Below are positions 8,308 through 17,683 of a stretch of DNA of 64,000 bases, in pieces (the first letter of the stretch is position 1; each line of letters opens with the position of its first letter). This DNA is from Bordetella parapertussis (GTDB taxonomy: Bacteria; Pseudomonadota; Gammaproteobacteria; Burkholderiales; Burkholderiaceae_B). The stretch is taken from assembly GCA_945897365.1 (NCBI GenBank), contig CAMDFD010000002.1:186001-250000 (forward strand), written 5' to 3'. The position numbers were made by a program, and so were the translations under genes. The notes beneath the pieces were generated by a model. It ran no database searches. It was not told where the DNA came from and was given only the letters and a program-made list of their open reading frames with translations.

Positions 8308-9936
8308 ATGACGATCCCTATCCAAAACACAGGTTATTCCGTTCTGCACGACTCGCTCGTGAACCGCGGTTCGGCGTTTACCGCAGCGCAGAGAAAAGCA
8401 GCAGGCCTGGAGGGGCTTTTACCTCCTGGCGTCGATACCCTAGAGCTTCAAATCGCTCGGGTTCACGCCCAGCTTGACATGCTCGACACAGATTTGCAGC
8501 GCTATTTATTTTTAATGGACTTGCAAAGTCGCAATCAGACACTTTTTTATGCGGTGCTGATGTCTGATGCCGCTAAATTCATGCCTCTCGTTTATACGCC
8601 AACAGTTGGTGAGGCCTGTCAAAAGTTCGATCATATTTTTCGCGCGACACGCGGAGTTTATCTGCCTATCAGTGCCAAAGGGCGTTTGAAAGAGTTGATG
8701 TCGAACTGGCCGCAAAAAGATATTCGTTTTATCGTGGCCACGGACGGCGAACGTATTCTCGGCTTGGGCGACCTAGGTGTGGGCGGCATGGGCATCCCGA
8801 TTGGCAAATTGGCGCTTTACACCGCAGTCGCTGGCGTTCCTCCTGAGCTCACACTTCCGATCACGCTTGATGTAGGCACCAACAACCAGACACTACTGGA
8901 CGACCCGCTCTACCTCGGCTTGCGTCAGCAGCGTGTGCGGGGCGACGAATACCACGCGTTCATCGCTGAATTTGTCGATGCGGTACAAACGCTTTATCCC
9001 AAATGCTGTTTACAGTGGGAAGATTTTGCAAACTTTAATGCAGTCTCGATTCTAGAGACATACAAAGACAAGATCTGTACTTACAATGATGACATTCAAG
9101 GCACTGCAGGTGTTGCGCTTGCAGGCCTGTATGCAGCCCTGCGCATCACCGGTCAAAAACTGACGGATCAACGCTTTCTGTTTATGGGCGCGGGCTCTGC
9201 CGCCACCGGTATCGCTGAACTGATCAGCGAGGCGATGGTGATGGAAGGACTCACAATCGAAGAGGCGCGCGCGCGCATCTGGTTGTTTGATATCAACGGA
9301 CTGGTGGAATCCACGCGTACCGATTTAGCGGATTTTCAGAAGCCTTTTGCGCATCAACATGCACCTTGCAAGTCGTTTGTCGATGCAATCAACGCCATCA
9401 AACCAAACGGAATCGTCGGCGTCAGCACAGTCCCCAAACTCTTTAATCAAGCTGTGATCGAGGCCATGTCCAAGGTCAATGCCCAACCTATCATTTTCCC
9501 TTACTCCAATCCAACTTCGCGCTCGGAATGTACGGCCGAAGAGGCTTACAAATGGTCAAACGGCAAGGCAATTTTTGCCAGTGGTAGCCCCTTTGATCCT
9601 GTGACCTTAGGTGCAAAAACGTTTATTCCCGGTCAAGGCAACAACGTTTACATCTTTCCAGCCATGGGGATGGCGGTACTCGCCACACAATCCAAGCGTG
9701 TGACTCAACAAATGTTTATCGTGGCCGCCAAGGCTGTTGCTGAACAGGTCACACAAGAGGATCTGAACTCAGGTCTCATTTACCCACCTCAGTCGCAGAT
9801 CCTTGCGGCCTCTTTACATACCGCTGCTAAAGTTGCAACTTACGTTTTTGATCAGGGCTTAGCGAGCGTCGAACGGCCAACGGATATTGCTGCGCACATC
9901 AAAGAAATAGCCTATAAACCTGTCTATGGTGACTGA
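8308..9936 (+). CDS. maeA: NAD-dependent malic enzyme
   Basis: A 542-residue malic enzyme of the long, eukaryote-like class (malate + NAD(+) to pyruvate + CO2 + NADH). The N-terminal malic domain carries Y96 (LVYTPTVGEAC) and K167 (GIPIGKLALY), matching the catalytic Tyr and Lys. Metal ligands lie in WEDFANFNA and YNDDIQGTA. The NAD-binding domain has FLFMGAGSAATG. Length agrees with E. coli MaeA. The ATG has CGGAG about 9 bases upstream. Its last 11 bases overlap the start of the ThrE-like exporter gene, so the two are translationally coupled. Role: links C4 acid catabolism to pyruvate. Confidence 0.95.
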   Translation: MTIPIQNTGYSVLHDSLVNRGSAFTAAQRKAAGLEGLLPPGVDTLELQIARVHAQLDMLDTDLQRYLFLMDLQSRNQTLFYAVLMSDAAKFMPLVYTPTVGEACQKFDHIFRATRGVYLPISAKGRLKELMSNWPQKDIRFIVATDGERILGLGDLGVGGMGIPIGKLALYTAVAGVPPELTLPITLDVGTNNQTLLDDPLYLGLRQQRVRGDEYHAFIAEFVDAVQTLYPKCCLQWEDFANFNAVSILETYKDKICTYNDDIQGTAGVALAGLYAALRITGQKLTDQRFLFMGAGSAATGIAELISEAMVMEGLTIEEARARIWLFDINGLVESTRTDLADFQKPFAHQHAPCKSFVDAINAIKPNGIVGVSTVPKLFNQAVIEAMSKVNAQPIIFPYSNPTSRSECTAEEAYKWSNGKAIFASGSPFDPVTLGAKTFIPGQGNNVYIFPAMGMAVLATQSKRVTQQMFIVAAKAVAEQVTQEDLNSGLIYPPQSQILAASLHTAAKVATYVFDQGLASVERPTDIAAHIKEIAYKPVYGD

Positions 9937-11215
9937 CCGCATCGCGTGCATTCTTCGGGCAGCGGCACTGCTTCATTCGAATGGCCAAACGACACAACGC
10001 GTCGTTGAGGCGACAACGCGATTGGCGCGTGCGTTTGGTTACGAGGTAGTCGTCTTGCCACAATGGGATTTTATTCTTCTGCGTTTTAGACCTTGGTCTG
10101 CGCAGGCATCCACCCCATGGCGTGAGGTATCTGTTCATATTCGGCCCACTGGCGTTGCGATGAACAAGGTCTCTGAAACGATCCATTTGATTGATCGCGT
10201 ATCCGCCCTGCCCTCGCCTTTAACTGAGGAGGAAGTTTCTCGCGCGGAAGTTGAAATCATGGCGATAGAAGTCCTCCAACCCAGTAGTTATCTGCGCTTT
10301 GTGATGTTGACAGGCTTGGGGGCTGCAGCGCTTGGTTTGATTTTTGGCGTCACAAGCTCCCTCGCGCTTGCTTTAATATTTTTTTCGGCTGCGTTAGGCG
10401 CGATCTTGCGCCGCGCTCTGGCAGGTGAAAATCTTTTTGTGCAGCCTCTTGTTGCAGCGTCGGTCGCGGGCCTGGTAGGTGGAGCCTCGCGACATTTCTT
10501 TGCAGGTATGCCACTACAATTTGTAGACATCATTCCCTGCATGATGCTGATGCCGGGCGCGCATGTATTAAATGCGTCACTCGATTTAGCGAGAGGTCGC
10601 TTTAGCCTGGGTGTCGCGCGCTTTACATATAGCCTCATGATTTTCTTGGTGATCTGCACAGGACTTCTGGTGGGTCTCATGATCACAAACGGCTCATTAA
10701 CCCATAGCATGCCGCCAGATGAAGTTCCGCTATGGCTTGACATCGTCTCTGCGGGGGTCGTCATCTCAGCCTTTGGTGCCTTATATTCTCTCCCCTGGCG
10801 AATCCTCATTGCACCGCTGTTGGTGGGCATGCTTTGCCATGCGATTCACTGGCTCATATTGGAAAACGGTGGCGGAGTGGTGCTGGGTGCATTCGTCGCC
10901 TGCCTGATCGCGGGCACCATCACCGCAATTTTGGCGAGATACTTGAAACTCCCCTTTGCCGCCCTCGCCTTTGGTGCTGTGGTACCGATGATGCCCGGTA
11001 TTTTTGTTTTAGAATTCGCCAGTGGTCTGGTCGAGGTTTATCGCGAGGACATTGATGCCACTCTCGGGATGTTAACGAGTGTTGTCTTTAATGGCACCAC
11101 CATCTTTCTGATTGTGATGGCGATGACGATGGGATTAATTGTGCCGAAAATGCTGATTGATGGCTGGTTTGAGGCTAGGAATCGCAAATCAGCCCTTCCA
11201 GAGCGGTGGCGTTAA
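9926..11215 (+). CDS. Threonine/serine exporter (ThrE) family membrane protein
   Basis: A 429-residue protein. A soluble N-terminal part (about 1-110, RIACILRAAALLHSNGQTTQR) is followed by about ten hydrophobic segments up to residue 415. This is the fused two-domain architecture of the ThrE family, which exports threonine and serine in Corynebacterium. The inner membrane location is clear. The start codon lies inside the 3' end of maeA (11-bp overlap), implying co-expression with malic enzyme. Whether the substrate is an amino acid or an organic acid cannot be told. Confidence 0.88.
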   Translation: MVTDRIACILRAAALLHSNGQTTQRVVEATTRLARAFGYEVVVLPQWDFILLRFRPWSAQASTPWREVSVHIRPTGVAMNKVSETIHLIDRVSALPSPLTEEEVSRAEVEIMAIEVLQPSSYLRFVMLTGLGAAALGLIFGVTSSLALALIFFSAALGAILRRALAGENLFVQPLVAASVAGLVGGASRHFFAGMPLQFVDIIPCMMLMPGAHVLNASLDLARGRFSLGVARFTYSLMIFLVICTGLLVGLMITNGSLTHSMPPDEVPLWLDIVSAGVVISAFGALYSLPWRILIAPLLVGMLCHAIHWLILENGGGVVLGAFVACLIAGTITAILARYLKLPFAALAFGAVVPMMPGIFVLEFASGLVEVYREDIDATLGMLTSVVFNGTTIFLIVMAMTMGLIVPKMLIDGWFEARNRKSALPERWR

Positions 11216-11328
11216 CACTGTGCTTATTTGCTTATAAAGAAGAAACATTTGCCTTTAAGTCCATTAGTAGTAGACAATGAAAAAGTAACTTTTCATTTCA
11301 GACCCTTCTGATTTCGGCTCTCTCACTC

Positions 11329-12789
11329 ATGCAAGTACACGCTCAACATGGCCTTGATTTGCTTGAAGCAAGGCTTAGGCAAGATCTTTCGTGGCTAGAA
11401 CTTCCATCAAAACCGTGGATGATTAAAAAATCATACGAGGGACAACCCGTCATCGAAGTCGCCGTCATTGGCGCGGGAATGGCGGGACTCACAGCTGGCA
11501 CGGCACTGAACCTCTCGGGACTCCATCCTGTCTTGTTTGATCGCGCACCGGAGGGCTATGAAGGGCCGTGGGTGACCACTGCACGCATGGAAACACTCCG
11601 ATCGCCCAAGCAATTAACGGGCCCAGCACTCGGTTTGCCCGCCCTCACCTTTCGCGCCTGGTTTGAGGCCCAGTTTGGTACACAGGCCTGGACTGAGCTC
11701 GACAAAATCCCACGCACGCAATGGATGCAATATCTGCGCTGGTATCGCAAGGTCACCAAACTCGATATTAGAAATGAACATCAGGTGCTAGAAGTCAATC
11801 CTAGAGCAGATCAACTCGTCGAGCTCTCAGTGCAACACCCCAAGGGCATTGAAAAGATTTTAGCGAGACGAGTCGTTATCGCCTCTGGTCGGGATGGTCT
11901 CGGTGGTCCGTCACTCCCCCACTTTGCAGACAAAGTCCCCCCTCAGTTCAAAGCACATTCTTCAGATTCCCTCGACTATCACGCACTCAAGGGAAAACGC
12001 GTGGGCGTGATTGGTGCAGGTGCCTCGGCCATGGACAGCGCAGCGACCGCGCTCGAGTGCGGCGCAAAGAGCGTCGACATGCTAATCAGACGCTCTGACT
12101 TACCTCGGATCAATAAAGGCAAGGGTGCTGGCAATCCGGGACTGACGCATGGTCATATTGATTTACCGGATGAATGGAAATGGCGCATTCGTCATTACAT
12201 CAATGCGCAACAAGTGCCGCCTCCGCGCGGAAGTACCTTGCGCGTGTCCAAATACACCAATGCACGTTTCAATCTAGGATGCCCCATCGATGACATCACC
12301 GTCAACACCGAGGGTAGTTTGACGATTCGTACTCCCAAAGGCGCGTTCGAACTCGACTTTCTGATTTTTGCGACGGGCTTCAAAATAGATTGGCTCGCAC
12401 GCCCTGAATACGCAGTGATTGCCAAACATCTGCGCTCGTGGGGTGACCGCTACCAGCATGAAGTCGGTCTCGAGGATAGGGAGCTCCAAGATTCCCCCGA
12501 CTTGGGGACAATCTTTGACTTAAAAGAAAAAAATCCAGGTCAATGCCCTGGCCTAGAGCGAATTCATGTGTTTTGCTATCCGGCCGCCCTCTCCCACGGC
12601 ACTGTCTCGGGTGATATTCCCGCGATCAGCGATGGCGCCAAGAGGCTCGCTCAAGGCATCGTGAGTTTGTTTTATAGAGAGGATATCGCTGAGCACTTTG
12701 AAAATATCAAAAACTTTGCAGAACCTGAGATCATGGGTGATGAGTGGTCTGCCGCCCTGCCCCCGCAGATCCTGAAAAACACTCACTAA
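11329..12789 (+). CDS. FAD/NAD(P)-binding monooxygenase-like flavoprotein
   Basis: A 486-residue protein with two dinucleotide-binding motifs: FAD at VAVIGAGMAGLTAG (about residues 45-58) and NAD(P) at RVGVIGAGASAMDSA (about 225-239). An ATG-like FATGFKIDW motif lies near 348. This layout fits flavin-containing or Baeyer-Villiger-like monooxygenases and related flavoproteins, although the BVMO fingerprint FXGXXXHXXXWP is not seen. The next two genes encode carboxymuconolactone-decarboxylase/alkylhydroperoxidase-fold proteins and follow closely on the same strand, so a joint oxidative step is plausible. Substrate unknown. Confidence 0.82.
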   Translation: MQVHAQHGLDLLEARLRQDLSWLELPSKPWMIKKSYEGQPVIEVAVIGAGMAGLTAGTALNLSGLHPVLFDRAPEGYEGPWVTTARMETLRSPKQLTGPALGLPALTFRAWFEAQFGTQAWTELDKIPRTQWMQYLRWYRKVTKLDIRNEHQVLEVNPRADQLVELSVQHPKGIEKILARRVVIASGRDGLGGPSLPHFADKVPPQFKAHSSDSLDYHALKGKRVGVIGAGASAMDSAATALECGAKSVDMLIRRSDLPRINKGKGAGNPGLTHGHIDLPDEWKWRIRHYINAQQVPPPRGSTLRVSKYTNARFNLGCPIDDITVNTEGSLTIRTPKGAFELDFLIFATGFKIDWLARPEYAVIAKHLRSWGDRYQHEVGLEDRELQDSPDLGTIFDLKEKNPGQCPGLERIHVFCYPAALSHGTVSGDIPAISDGAKRLAQGIVSLFYREDIAEHFENIKNFAEPEIMGDEWSAALPPQILKNTH

Positions 12790-12821
12790 CGATCACTTGC
12801 AATCATTGAACAGGAAGAGGC

Positions 12822-13358
12822 ATGTCAAATCATGAAGCATTGCAAAATAAACCGGATACGCTAGATCGTCTGCTCGAACTCGTCCCCGGCTCACAGACCT
12901 ACGAGATCAGGCATCAGCGCACAAAAGTCGTGGATGCGACGCAGGCAAGCGAGGATCTGCTGCTTGGTGGCCCTGTAGAGGGACTGTCGGTCAGTGATCG
13001 ACTCCTCGTGGCCTTGCTGGCTTGCGCCCAAACACCGTCGGAGGCCTTGAAAAATGAGTATGCAAAAAGACTCTCAGCTTTAGGCGTCCCCGAGCACACG
13101 ATCAAAACCGTGGCAAGCGCTCAACTTGAGCCGCTCACTGACCAACGTCTCAAGCAAATTTTGATATTTACCTCCGCTCTGATTACAGATCCTATCAAAG
13201 CAGACAAACAAGCACTACTTGCACTGCAGGCCTCGGGGCTCACCACGCCTCAGATTACGGCTCTGTCCCAGTTAGTTGCTTTCGTGTCGTACCAGGTAAG
13301 AGTCTATGCAGGACTTCATGCCCTGAAAGCCTTGAACACGCAAGGAGCACAGTCATGA
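12822..13358 (+). CDS. CMD-domain protein (Avi_7170-like), partner of the next gene
   Basis: A 178-residue, mostly alpha-helical protein resembling the CMD-domain family that is typically encoded beside an alkylhydroperoxidase-domain protein, as here. It lacks the CxxC pair of active AhpD proteins: no Cys-x-x-Cys is present, only an isolated Cys near residue 67. It may therefore be a non-catalytic or structural partner. The AGGAAGAGG site precedes the ATG. Its TGA overlaps the next ATG by 4 bp (13355-13358), so the two products are probably made in equal amounts. Confidence 0.75.
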   Translation: MSNHEALQNKPDTLDRLLELVPGSQTYEIRHQRTKVVDATQASEDLLLGGPVEGLSVSDRLLVALLACAQTPSEALKNEYAKRLSALGVPEHTIKTVASAQLEPLTDQRLKQILIFTSALITDPIKADKQALLALQASGLTTPQITALSQLVAFVSYQVRVYAGLHALKALNTQGAQS

Positions 13359-13942
13359 GCGAAGTCATCCGCATCAAAGGCTTTACCAACGAAACACTGG
13401 ATTGGAAAGCATGGCTCGACGTCGTCGATATCAAGGCAGCGACTACCGAACAGATCGCGATCCTCGAAGAAAGCCACCCCAAGGCAAAAGAATCTGACTA
13501 TTACCTTTTTCTGGCACACCAGCCTGATATTTTGCGACAGCGCTCCGCCGCGTTCAATGCCATCATGTATGCACCCGGTGGGATGCCCCGTGCCGAGCGT
13601 GAACTTTCCACCGCAGTCGTCTCTCGTATCAACGGCTGCGTGTATTGCGCCTCAGTGCATGCTCAGCGTTTCGAGCAACTCGCCAAAAGAAATGACAGTA
13701 TTAAAGAAGTATTTACGGATCCTCGTACGGCTGGAACGACTGACCGAGAAAAAGCGATTGTCCAGTTCAGTATTCTGCTCACAGAAAAACCTGATGCAGT
13801 GACCGCCTCAGCTATCCAAACGCTTAAAAATGTCGGGCTAGACGATGCTGAAATTCTGGACCTCATTCATTCTGTCGCCATTTTCGCTTGGGCAAATCGC
13901 TTGATGCTCAATCTCGGCGAACCTGTCTTTCCCTCAGTTTGA
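13355..13942 (+). CDS. Alkylhydroperoxidase-domain (AhpD-like) protein
   Basis: A 195-residue protein with the AhpD/CMD active-site motif NGCVYCASVHAQ (about residues 93-104), whose CxxC plus His are used for thiol-dependent peroxide reduction. It belongs to the peroxidase-related group. A 4-bp overlap with the upstream CMD gene and the adjacent flavoprotein suggest it handles peroxide or a hydroperoxide intermediate of a flavin-dependent oxidation. That link is inference from context. Confidence 0.85.
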   Translation: MSEVIRIKGFTNETLDWKAWLDVVDIKAATTEQIAILEESHPKAKESDYYLFLAHQPDILRQRSAAFNAIMYAPGGMPRAERELSTAVVSRINGCVYCASVHAQRFEQLAKRNDSIKEVFTDPRTAGTTDREKAIVQFSILLTEKPDAVTASAIQTLKNVGLDDAEILDLIHSVAIFAWANRLMLNLGEPVFPSV

Positions 13943-13964
13943 CACTCTCAATCAGGAGAAAACT

Positions 13965-14948
13965 ATGCAATCCATGCTTAAAACACTCACCTGTGCTGCC
14001 CTGCTTGCGGCAACATTCTCATCACCCACTTCGGCTCAGACATGGCCTGAAGCTGGAAAACCTATTCACATCGTTGTCCCCGCACCTGGCGGAGGGGGCA
14101 CCGGCGACACCATCGCCAGGATGTTGGCGGAACAATTAGCCACCAGACTCAAAACAAGTTTTATCATTGAAAATAAACCTGGCGCTAACGGAAATATTGG
14201 CGCGACATTTGCTGCAAAAAGCGCCCCGGATGGCTATCGATTTTTATTTTCATGGGCAGGTACCCTGGCTGTCAGCCCCAAGCTCTACAGCACCCCAGGC
14301 TTTGACTCGCAAAAAGATTTCACGCCTATCGCATTGATTTGTGATGTTCCGAATATTCTGGTCGTCAACAATGGGCAGCCGGTCAAAACACTCAAAGAAT
14401 TTGTTGAGTTTGCTAAAAACAATCCCGGAAAGCTGAACTTTGGCTCAACAGGGATCGGAAGCTCTATGCATTTAGCGGGAGAGTTGTTTATGACGCAGAC
14501 CGGTGCAAAAATGGTTCACATTCCCTATAACGCACCCGGTACAGCCACGACCAACATGATCGCTAACGATATCCAGCTTATGTTCCAGCTCGTGCCCGGT
14601 ATCGCGAGTCAGGTTAAGGCGGAAAAAGTCAGAGCTCTCGCGATTTTGTCTGATACGCGCTCACCAGCCTTACCGGATGTTCCTACCACGACCGAGCTAG
14701 GCTTTCCAAAACTGCAATCTTCAACATGGTTCGCGATGCTAGCCCCAAAAGGCACACCCAAACCCATTGTCGACAAGATGAATGCTGAAATCAATGCCGT
14801 TTTAAAGGATCCTGATTTCCAAAAGAAGCTCGCCGCCATTGGTGCGACTTCGCTAGGCGGATCGGCAGAAAAATTATCCTCGCATTTAAATGCAGAGCTT
14901 GAAAAATGGGGCGCAGTCGTTCACGCCGCAGGTATTAAGGCGCAGTAA
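13965..14948 (+). CDS. Bug/TctC-family periplasmic solute-binding receptor
   Basis: A 327-residue protein with a Sec signal peptide (MQSMLKTLTCAALLAAT, cleavage after SAQ near residue 25), then IHIVVPAPGGGGTGDTIAR, IENKPGANGNIGATFAAK and IPYNAPGTATTNMIAND, all typical of Bug receptors. An AGGAG site precedes the ATG. It closes the cluster of flavoprotein and CMD genes, suggesting that the ligand is the substrate of those enzymes. No tripartite transporter membrane genes are present in the window. Confidence 0.92.
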   Translation: MQSMLKTLTCAALLAATFSSPTSAQTWPEAGKPIHIVVPAPGGGGTGDTIARMLAEQLATRLKTSFIIENKPGANGNIGATFAAKSAPDGYRFLFSWAGTLAVSPKLYSTPGFDSQKDFTPIALICDVPNILVVNNGQPVKTLKEFVEFAKNNPGKLNFGSTGIGSSMHLAGELFMTQTGAKMVHIPYNAPGTATTNMIANDIQLMFQLVPGIASQVKAEKVRALAILSDTRSPALPDVPTTTELGFPKLQSSTWFAMLAPKGTPKPIVDKMNAEINAVLKDPDFQKKLAAIGATSLGGSAEKLSSHLNAELEKWGAVVHAAGIKAQ

Positions 14949-15017
14949 CTTTTTACTTTAGTAGCGAGCGATCATCTAAAATGTGGCATCTGTCAATGTC
15001 ATCATTTGGAGTCGCTC

Positions 15018-15842
15018 GTGACCCTCTGTGCTTCAAGTCTTAGTTTGCGCACATTCGTTTTTTCGCTCATAACCTCAGCGTCACTTTTTTTATCATTACC
15101 TTCTCACGCCTACTTTCCCTTTGTGACCGATGACACAGGGACACAAGGCGAAGGTGGCAATCAGCTCGAACTTAACTACGTCTTTATCAAAGAGCGAGGC
15201 GTGGGTGTTGCAGCGGACGGAACGTATTTGCCTGGTGAATACGGCACGAGCAACTCCTTTCCCATCACCTACACACGTGGGTTGACAGACGACCTCGACG
15301 TATTCGTTGGGATCATCCGACAAACCTCACCGACCAATGGCTGGATGAACTCAGCCATTGGTCTTAAATGGCGCTTTGCAGGAAATGCCGAAGAGGGCTG
15401 GAGCTTCGCTATAAAACCGGCACTTTTAACGCCCGTCTCGCGCAACATGGAAGCCTCTGGACTCGGAAACGGCAAAACCAATGGCACTGTGTCGCTGATC
15501 AGCTCCTACCTACAGCCAACATATGAAATTCACCTCAATGCTCGTTATACCAGCAACTTTTCCTACAGCGGCGCTGAGGAGCAACAGGCACAGCACCTGT
15601 GGGGAGTCTCCGTCGCACCCGTCTGGGTATTGAACCAACAATGGAAGCTTGGCTTGGATACAGGACTCGATACAAATCCAAATGCCACAAGTGCTCGAGT
15701 TGCTTATGCCCAAATTGGCGCAGTATATGCACCTATTAAAAATGTGCAACTCGGTTTGGGTGTCATCGGAAGTCGGGCTCTAGGCAGCCCAAGTCGAGAA
15801 TACAACTGGTCTATCATTTCAGGTGTTGCCTGGCAGTTTTAA
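15018..15842 (+). CDS. Outer-membrane beta-barrel transporter-like protein (MetA phenol-degradation family type)
   Basis: A protein of 274 residues from GTG at 15018, which has GGAG seven bases upstream; a TTG at 15006 is a weaker alternative because it would lie before that site. The signal peptide ends at PSHA-YFPF. The mature part is rich in alternating beta strands and ends in WQF, a terminal Phe as expected for BamA-assembled barrels. DDTGTQGEGGNQLELNY and the GIIRQTSPTNGW segment fit the family of putative outer-membrane transporters linked to aromatic degradation. Its 3' end overlaps the convergent hmuV gene by 24 bp. Confidence 0.75.
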   Translation: MTLCASSLSLRTFVFSLITSASLFLSLPSHAYFPFVTDDTGTQGEGGNQLELNYVFIKERGVGVAADGTYLPGEYGTSNSFPITYTRGLTDDLDVFVGIIRQTSPTNGWMNSAIGLKWRFAGNAEEGWSFAIKPALLTPVSRNMEASGLGNGKTNGTVSLISSYLQPTYEIHLNARYTSNFSYSGAEEQQAQHLWGVSVAPVWVLNQQWKLGLDTGLDTNPNATSARVAYAQIGAVYAPIKNVQLGLGVIGSRALGSPSREYNWSIISGVAWQF

Positions 15843-16637
15843 CGACAGAGGCGACTCAACTCTTTTCATGTGCGCTGATCTCAGCGGCAGCATCACAAGA
15901 TCGCCTTGTTCATCTCTGAGACAAGATAAACGCACCTTAAATAAATGTTCTAAGGCATTTTTTGCCTCTATGCCACTTGTGACTGTCTCTAACTTACCTG
16001 CTGGATGCACCAGCACGAGTCGATTGAAATATCTCAATGCATGATTGAGGTCGTGCATGACGGCAATCACCGCATGCTTGCGGATGTGTGCAAAACGCAT
16101 CAAGGTTTCAAGTAAAAAGCCTTGACACCCTGGGTCAACGGCGGCCATCGGCTCGTCCATTAATAGCAAGCCCTGCTCAACATCCCAGAGCTGCGCCACA
16201 ACGCGCGCAAGATGAACGCGCGCCAACTCGCCGCCTGACAAGGTATCGATTGTCTGATCCAAATGATGCGTGACCTCGAGCATGTCAGCCGCTTGAGCAA
16301 TAATCTGATGATGATGAGGGTCGTTTTTGCGTGCGACGCGACCTAAACCGATCACAATCCGAGCGGGGAGCGCAAACGAAATATCTTGAGACTGTGACAA
16401 AACAGCACGATTTTCGCTCAGCGCCTGTGCGGTCCAACAGCCAAGGGGACGATGATTGAAAAAAATACGTCCACTCTTGGGTGGATAGGTACCCGACATG
16501 AGCTTAAGGAGTGTTGACTTGCCAGCACCATTCGGACCCACGATGGCGACACACTCTTTGTGATGGATACAAAGTGAATAGGGACCAAAAGAGCGCCTCC
16601 CTAGTTTCTTAACCACCTCATCGACTAGAAGCATCAT
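15819..16637 (-). CDS. hmuV: Haemin ABC transporter ATP-binding protein HmuV
   Basis: A 272-residue ATPase starting at the ATG at 16637, which overlaps the hmuU TGA by one base (TGATG); in-frame starts farther upstream lie inside hmuU and are not credible. Walker A is GPNGAGKST, the signature is LSGGELARVHLARV, Walker B is LLLMDEPMAAVD, and the switch His lies in MHDLNHAL. It powers haem import through HmuU. Last gene of the haem operon. The C-terminus runs 24 bp into the 3' end of the convergent barrel gene, so the tail of about 8 residues is encoded antisense to it. Confidence 0.93.
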   Translation of the reverse strand: MMLLVDEVVKKLGRRSFGPYSLCIHHKECVAIVGPNGAGKSTLLKLMSGTYPPKSGRIFFNHRPLGCWTAQALSENRAVLSQSQDISFALPARIVIGLGRVARKNDPHHHQIIAQAADMLEVTHHLDQTIDTLSGGELARVHLARVVAQLWDVEQGLLLMDEPMAAVDPGCQGFLLETLMRFAHIRKHAVIAVMHDLNHALRYFNRLVLVHPAGKLETVTSGIEAKNALEHLFKVRLSCLRDEQGDLVMLPLRSAHMKRVESPLSLKLPGNT

Positions 16638-17683
16638 CACCCCATTCGATGCCGACGGGCACGCAACAACATAAGCATAAAAGGACTCCCCAATATCGCA
16701 GTAAAAATACCTACGGGCACTTCGGCAGGAATCGCCACCGTCCGTGCGATGGTATCTGCCATCAGCATTAACAATGCGCCCATGAGCATTGAAAGAGGCA
16801 ACAAAACCCGCTGGTCCGCGCCAATTAGGGCTCGCGCGAGATGGGGTGCGAGGAGACCCACAAAGCCGATCACCCCACAAAAGGCGACCGACAGTCCCGC
16901 CAATAACGCAACCATCACAGAAATAGACCAACGCAACCTCACCACAACAATTCCAAGATGAGCCGCCGTGACTTCACCGAGACTCAAGGCATTGAGTCGC
17001 TGCGCCATGCGACTTGACCAGACATAAACAAGCACCAGCATGAGGCACATCATCACAACCATCGTCCAATTGGCGCCTGCCAAAGAACCCAGCGTCCAAA
17101 AGGATAGGCTCCGTAATTGCTCGTCAGTCGCGAGATACGTACATAAACCGATGATCGAAACACCTAGTGCATTTAATGCAATACCTAGCAACAGCAGTCC
17201 AGAAATTGAACCTGGTGCAAGCCATTTCGAACTGATATTGAGCGTCATACACGTTAAAAAAGCACCCAAAAACGACATGATGGGCAGTAGCCAGATTTTG
17301 GCAAACCCAAACAGGGCAATACGATCCCCTGAGCACAACACGATCGTGAGTGCTGCGGCAGAGGCCGCCCCCGTTGTCACTCCTAACAAACTCGGATCTG
17401 CCAAGGGATTACGAAACAAGCCCTGCACCAAGGTGCCCGCCAGACCCAAGGCGGCCCCCATGAATACGGCAAGCATCACGCGCGGAATACGTAAGTACCA
17501 AAGAACATACATATCGCCGTATTGAGATGTCGTCAATATTGCGTGTTCACCTCTCAACATTGAGAACCAAACTTCAGTATTGATAGGAAAAGCACCCGTT
17601 TGCAGTGCAACCAGAATGCTTAGAAAAAGTGCAATGAAAGAAAGCAGAAAAACCAAGGTCTTTGGATTGTTAAGAGCACTCAT
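16637..17683 (-). CDS. hmuU: Haemin ABC transporter permease HmuU (FecCD family)
   Basis: A 348-residue inner-membrane protein with about ten hydrophobic segments, the FecCD/BtuC signatures RIPRVMLAVFMGAALGLAG and GVIGFVGLLAPHLAR, and family-typical length. It forms the membrane channel that moves haem from HmuT to the cytoplasm. The ATG overlaps the hmuT TGA by four bases, and the TGA overlaps the hmuV ATG by one, so hmuT-U-V are translationally coupled. Confidence 0.94.
   Translation of the reverse strand: MSALNNPKTLVFLLSFIALFLSILVALQTGAFPINTEVWFSMLRGEHAILTTSQYGDMYVLWYLRIPRVMLAVFMGAALGLAGTLVQGLFRNPLADPSLLGVTTGAASAAALTIVLCSGDRIALFGFAKIWLLPIMSFLGAFLTCMTLNISSKWLAPGSISGLLLLGIALNALGVSIIGLCTYLATDEQLRSLSFWTLGSLAGANWTMVVMMCLMLVLVYVWSSRMAQRLNALSLGEVTAAHLGIVVVRLRWSISVMVALLAGLSVAFCGVIGFVGLLAPHLARALIGADQRVLLPLSMLMGALLMLMADTIARTVAIPAEVPVGIFTAILGSPFMLMLLRARRHRMG

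Noticed and set aside
10288..10830. 180-residue frame on the minus strand inside the ThrE-like gene
   Set aside because: It is antisense to a well-supported membrane protein and has no homologous motif; Pro/Lys/Thr-rich composition is typical of shadow frames.
16638..16931. N-terminal extension of hmuV
   Set aside because: It would lie wholly inside hmuU in another frame; the ATG at 16637 fits homologues and overlap.
17040..17525. 161-residue + strand frame inside hmuU
   Set aside because: Antisense to a conserved permease and without RBS or recognisable motif.
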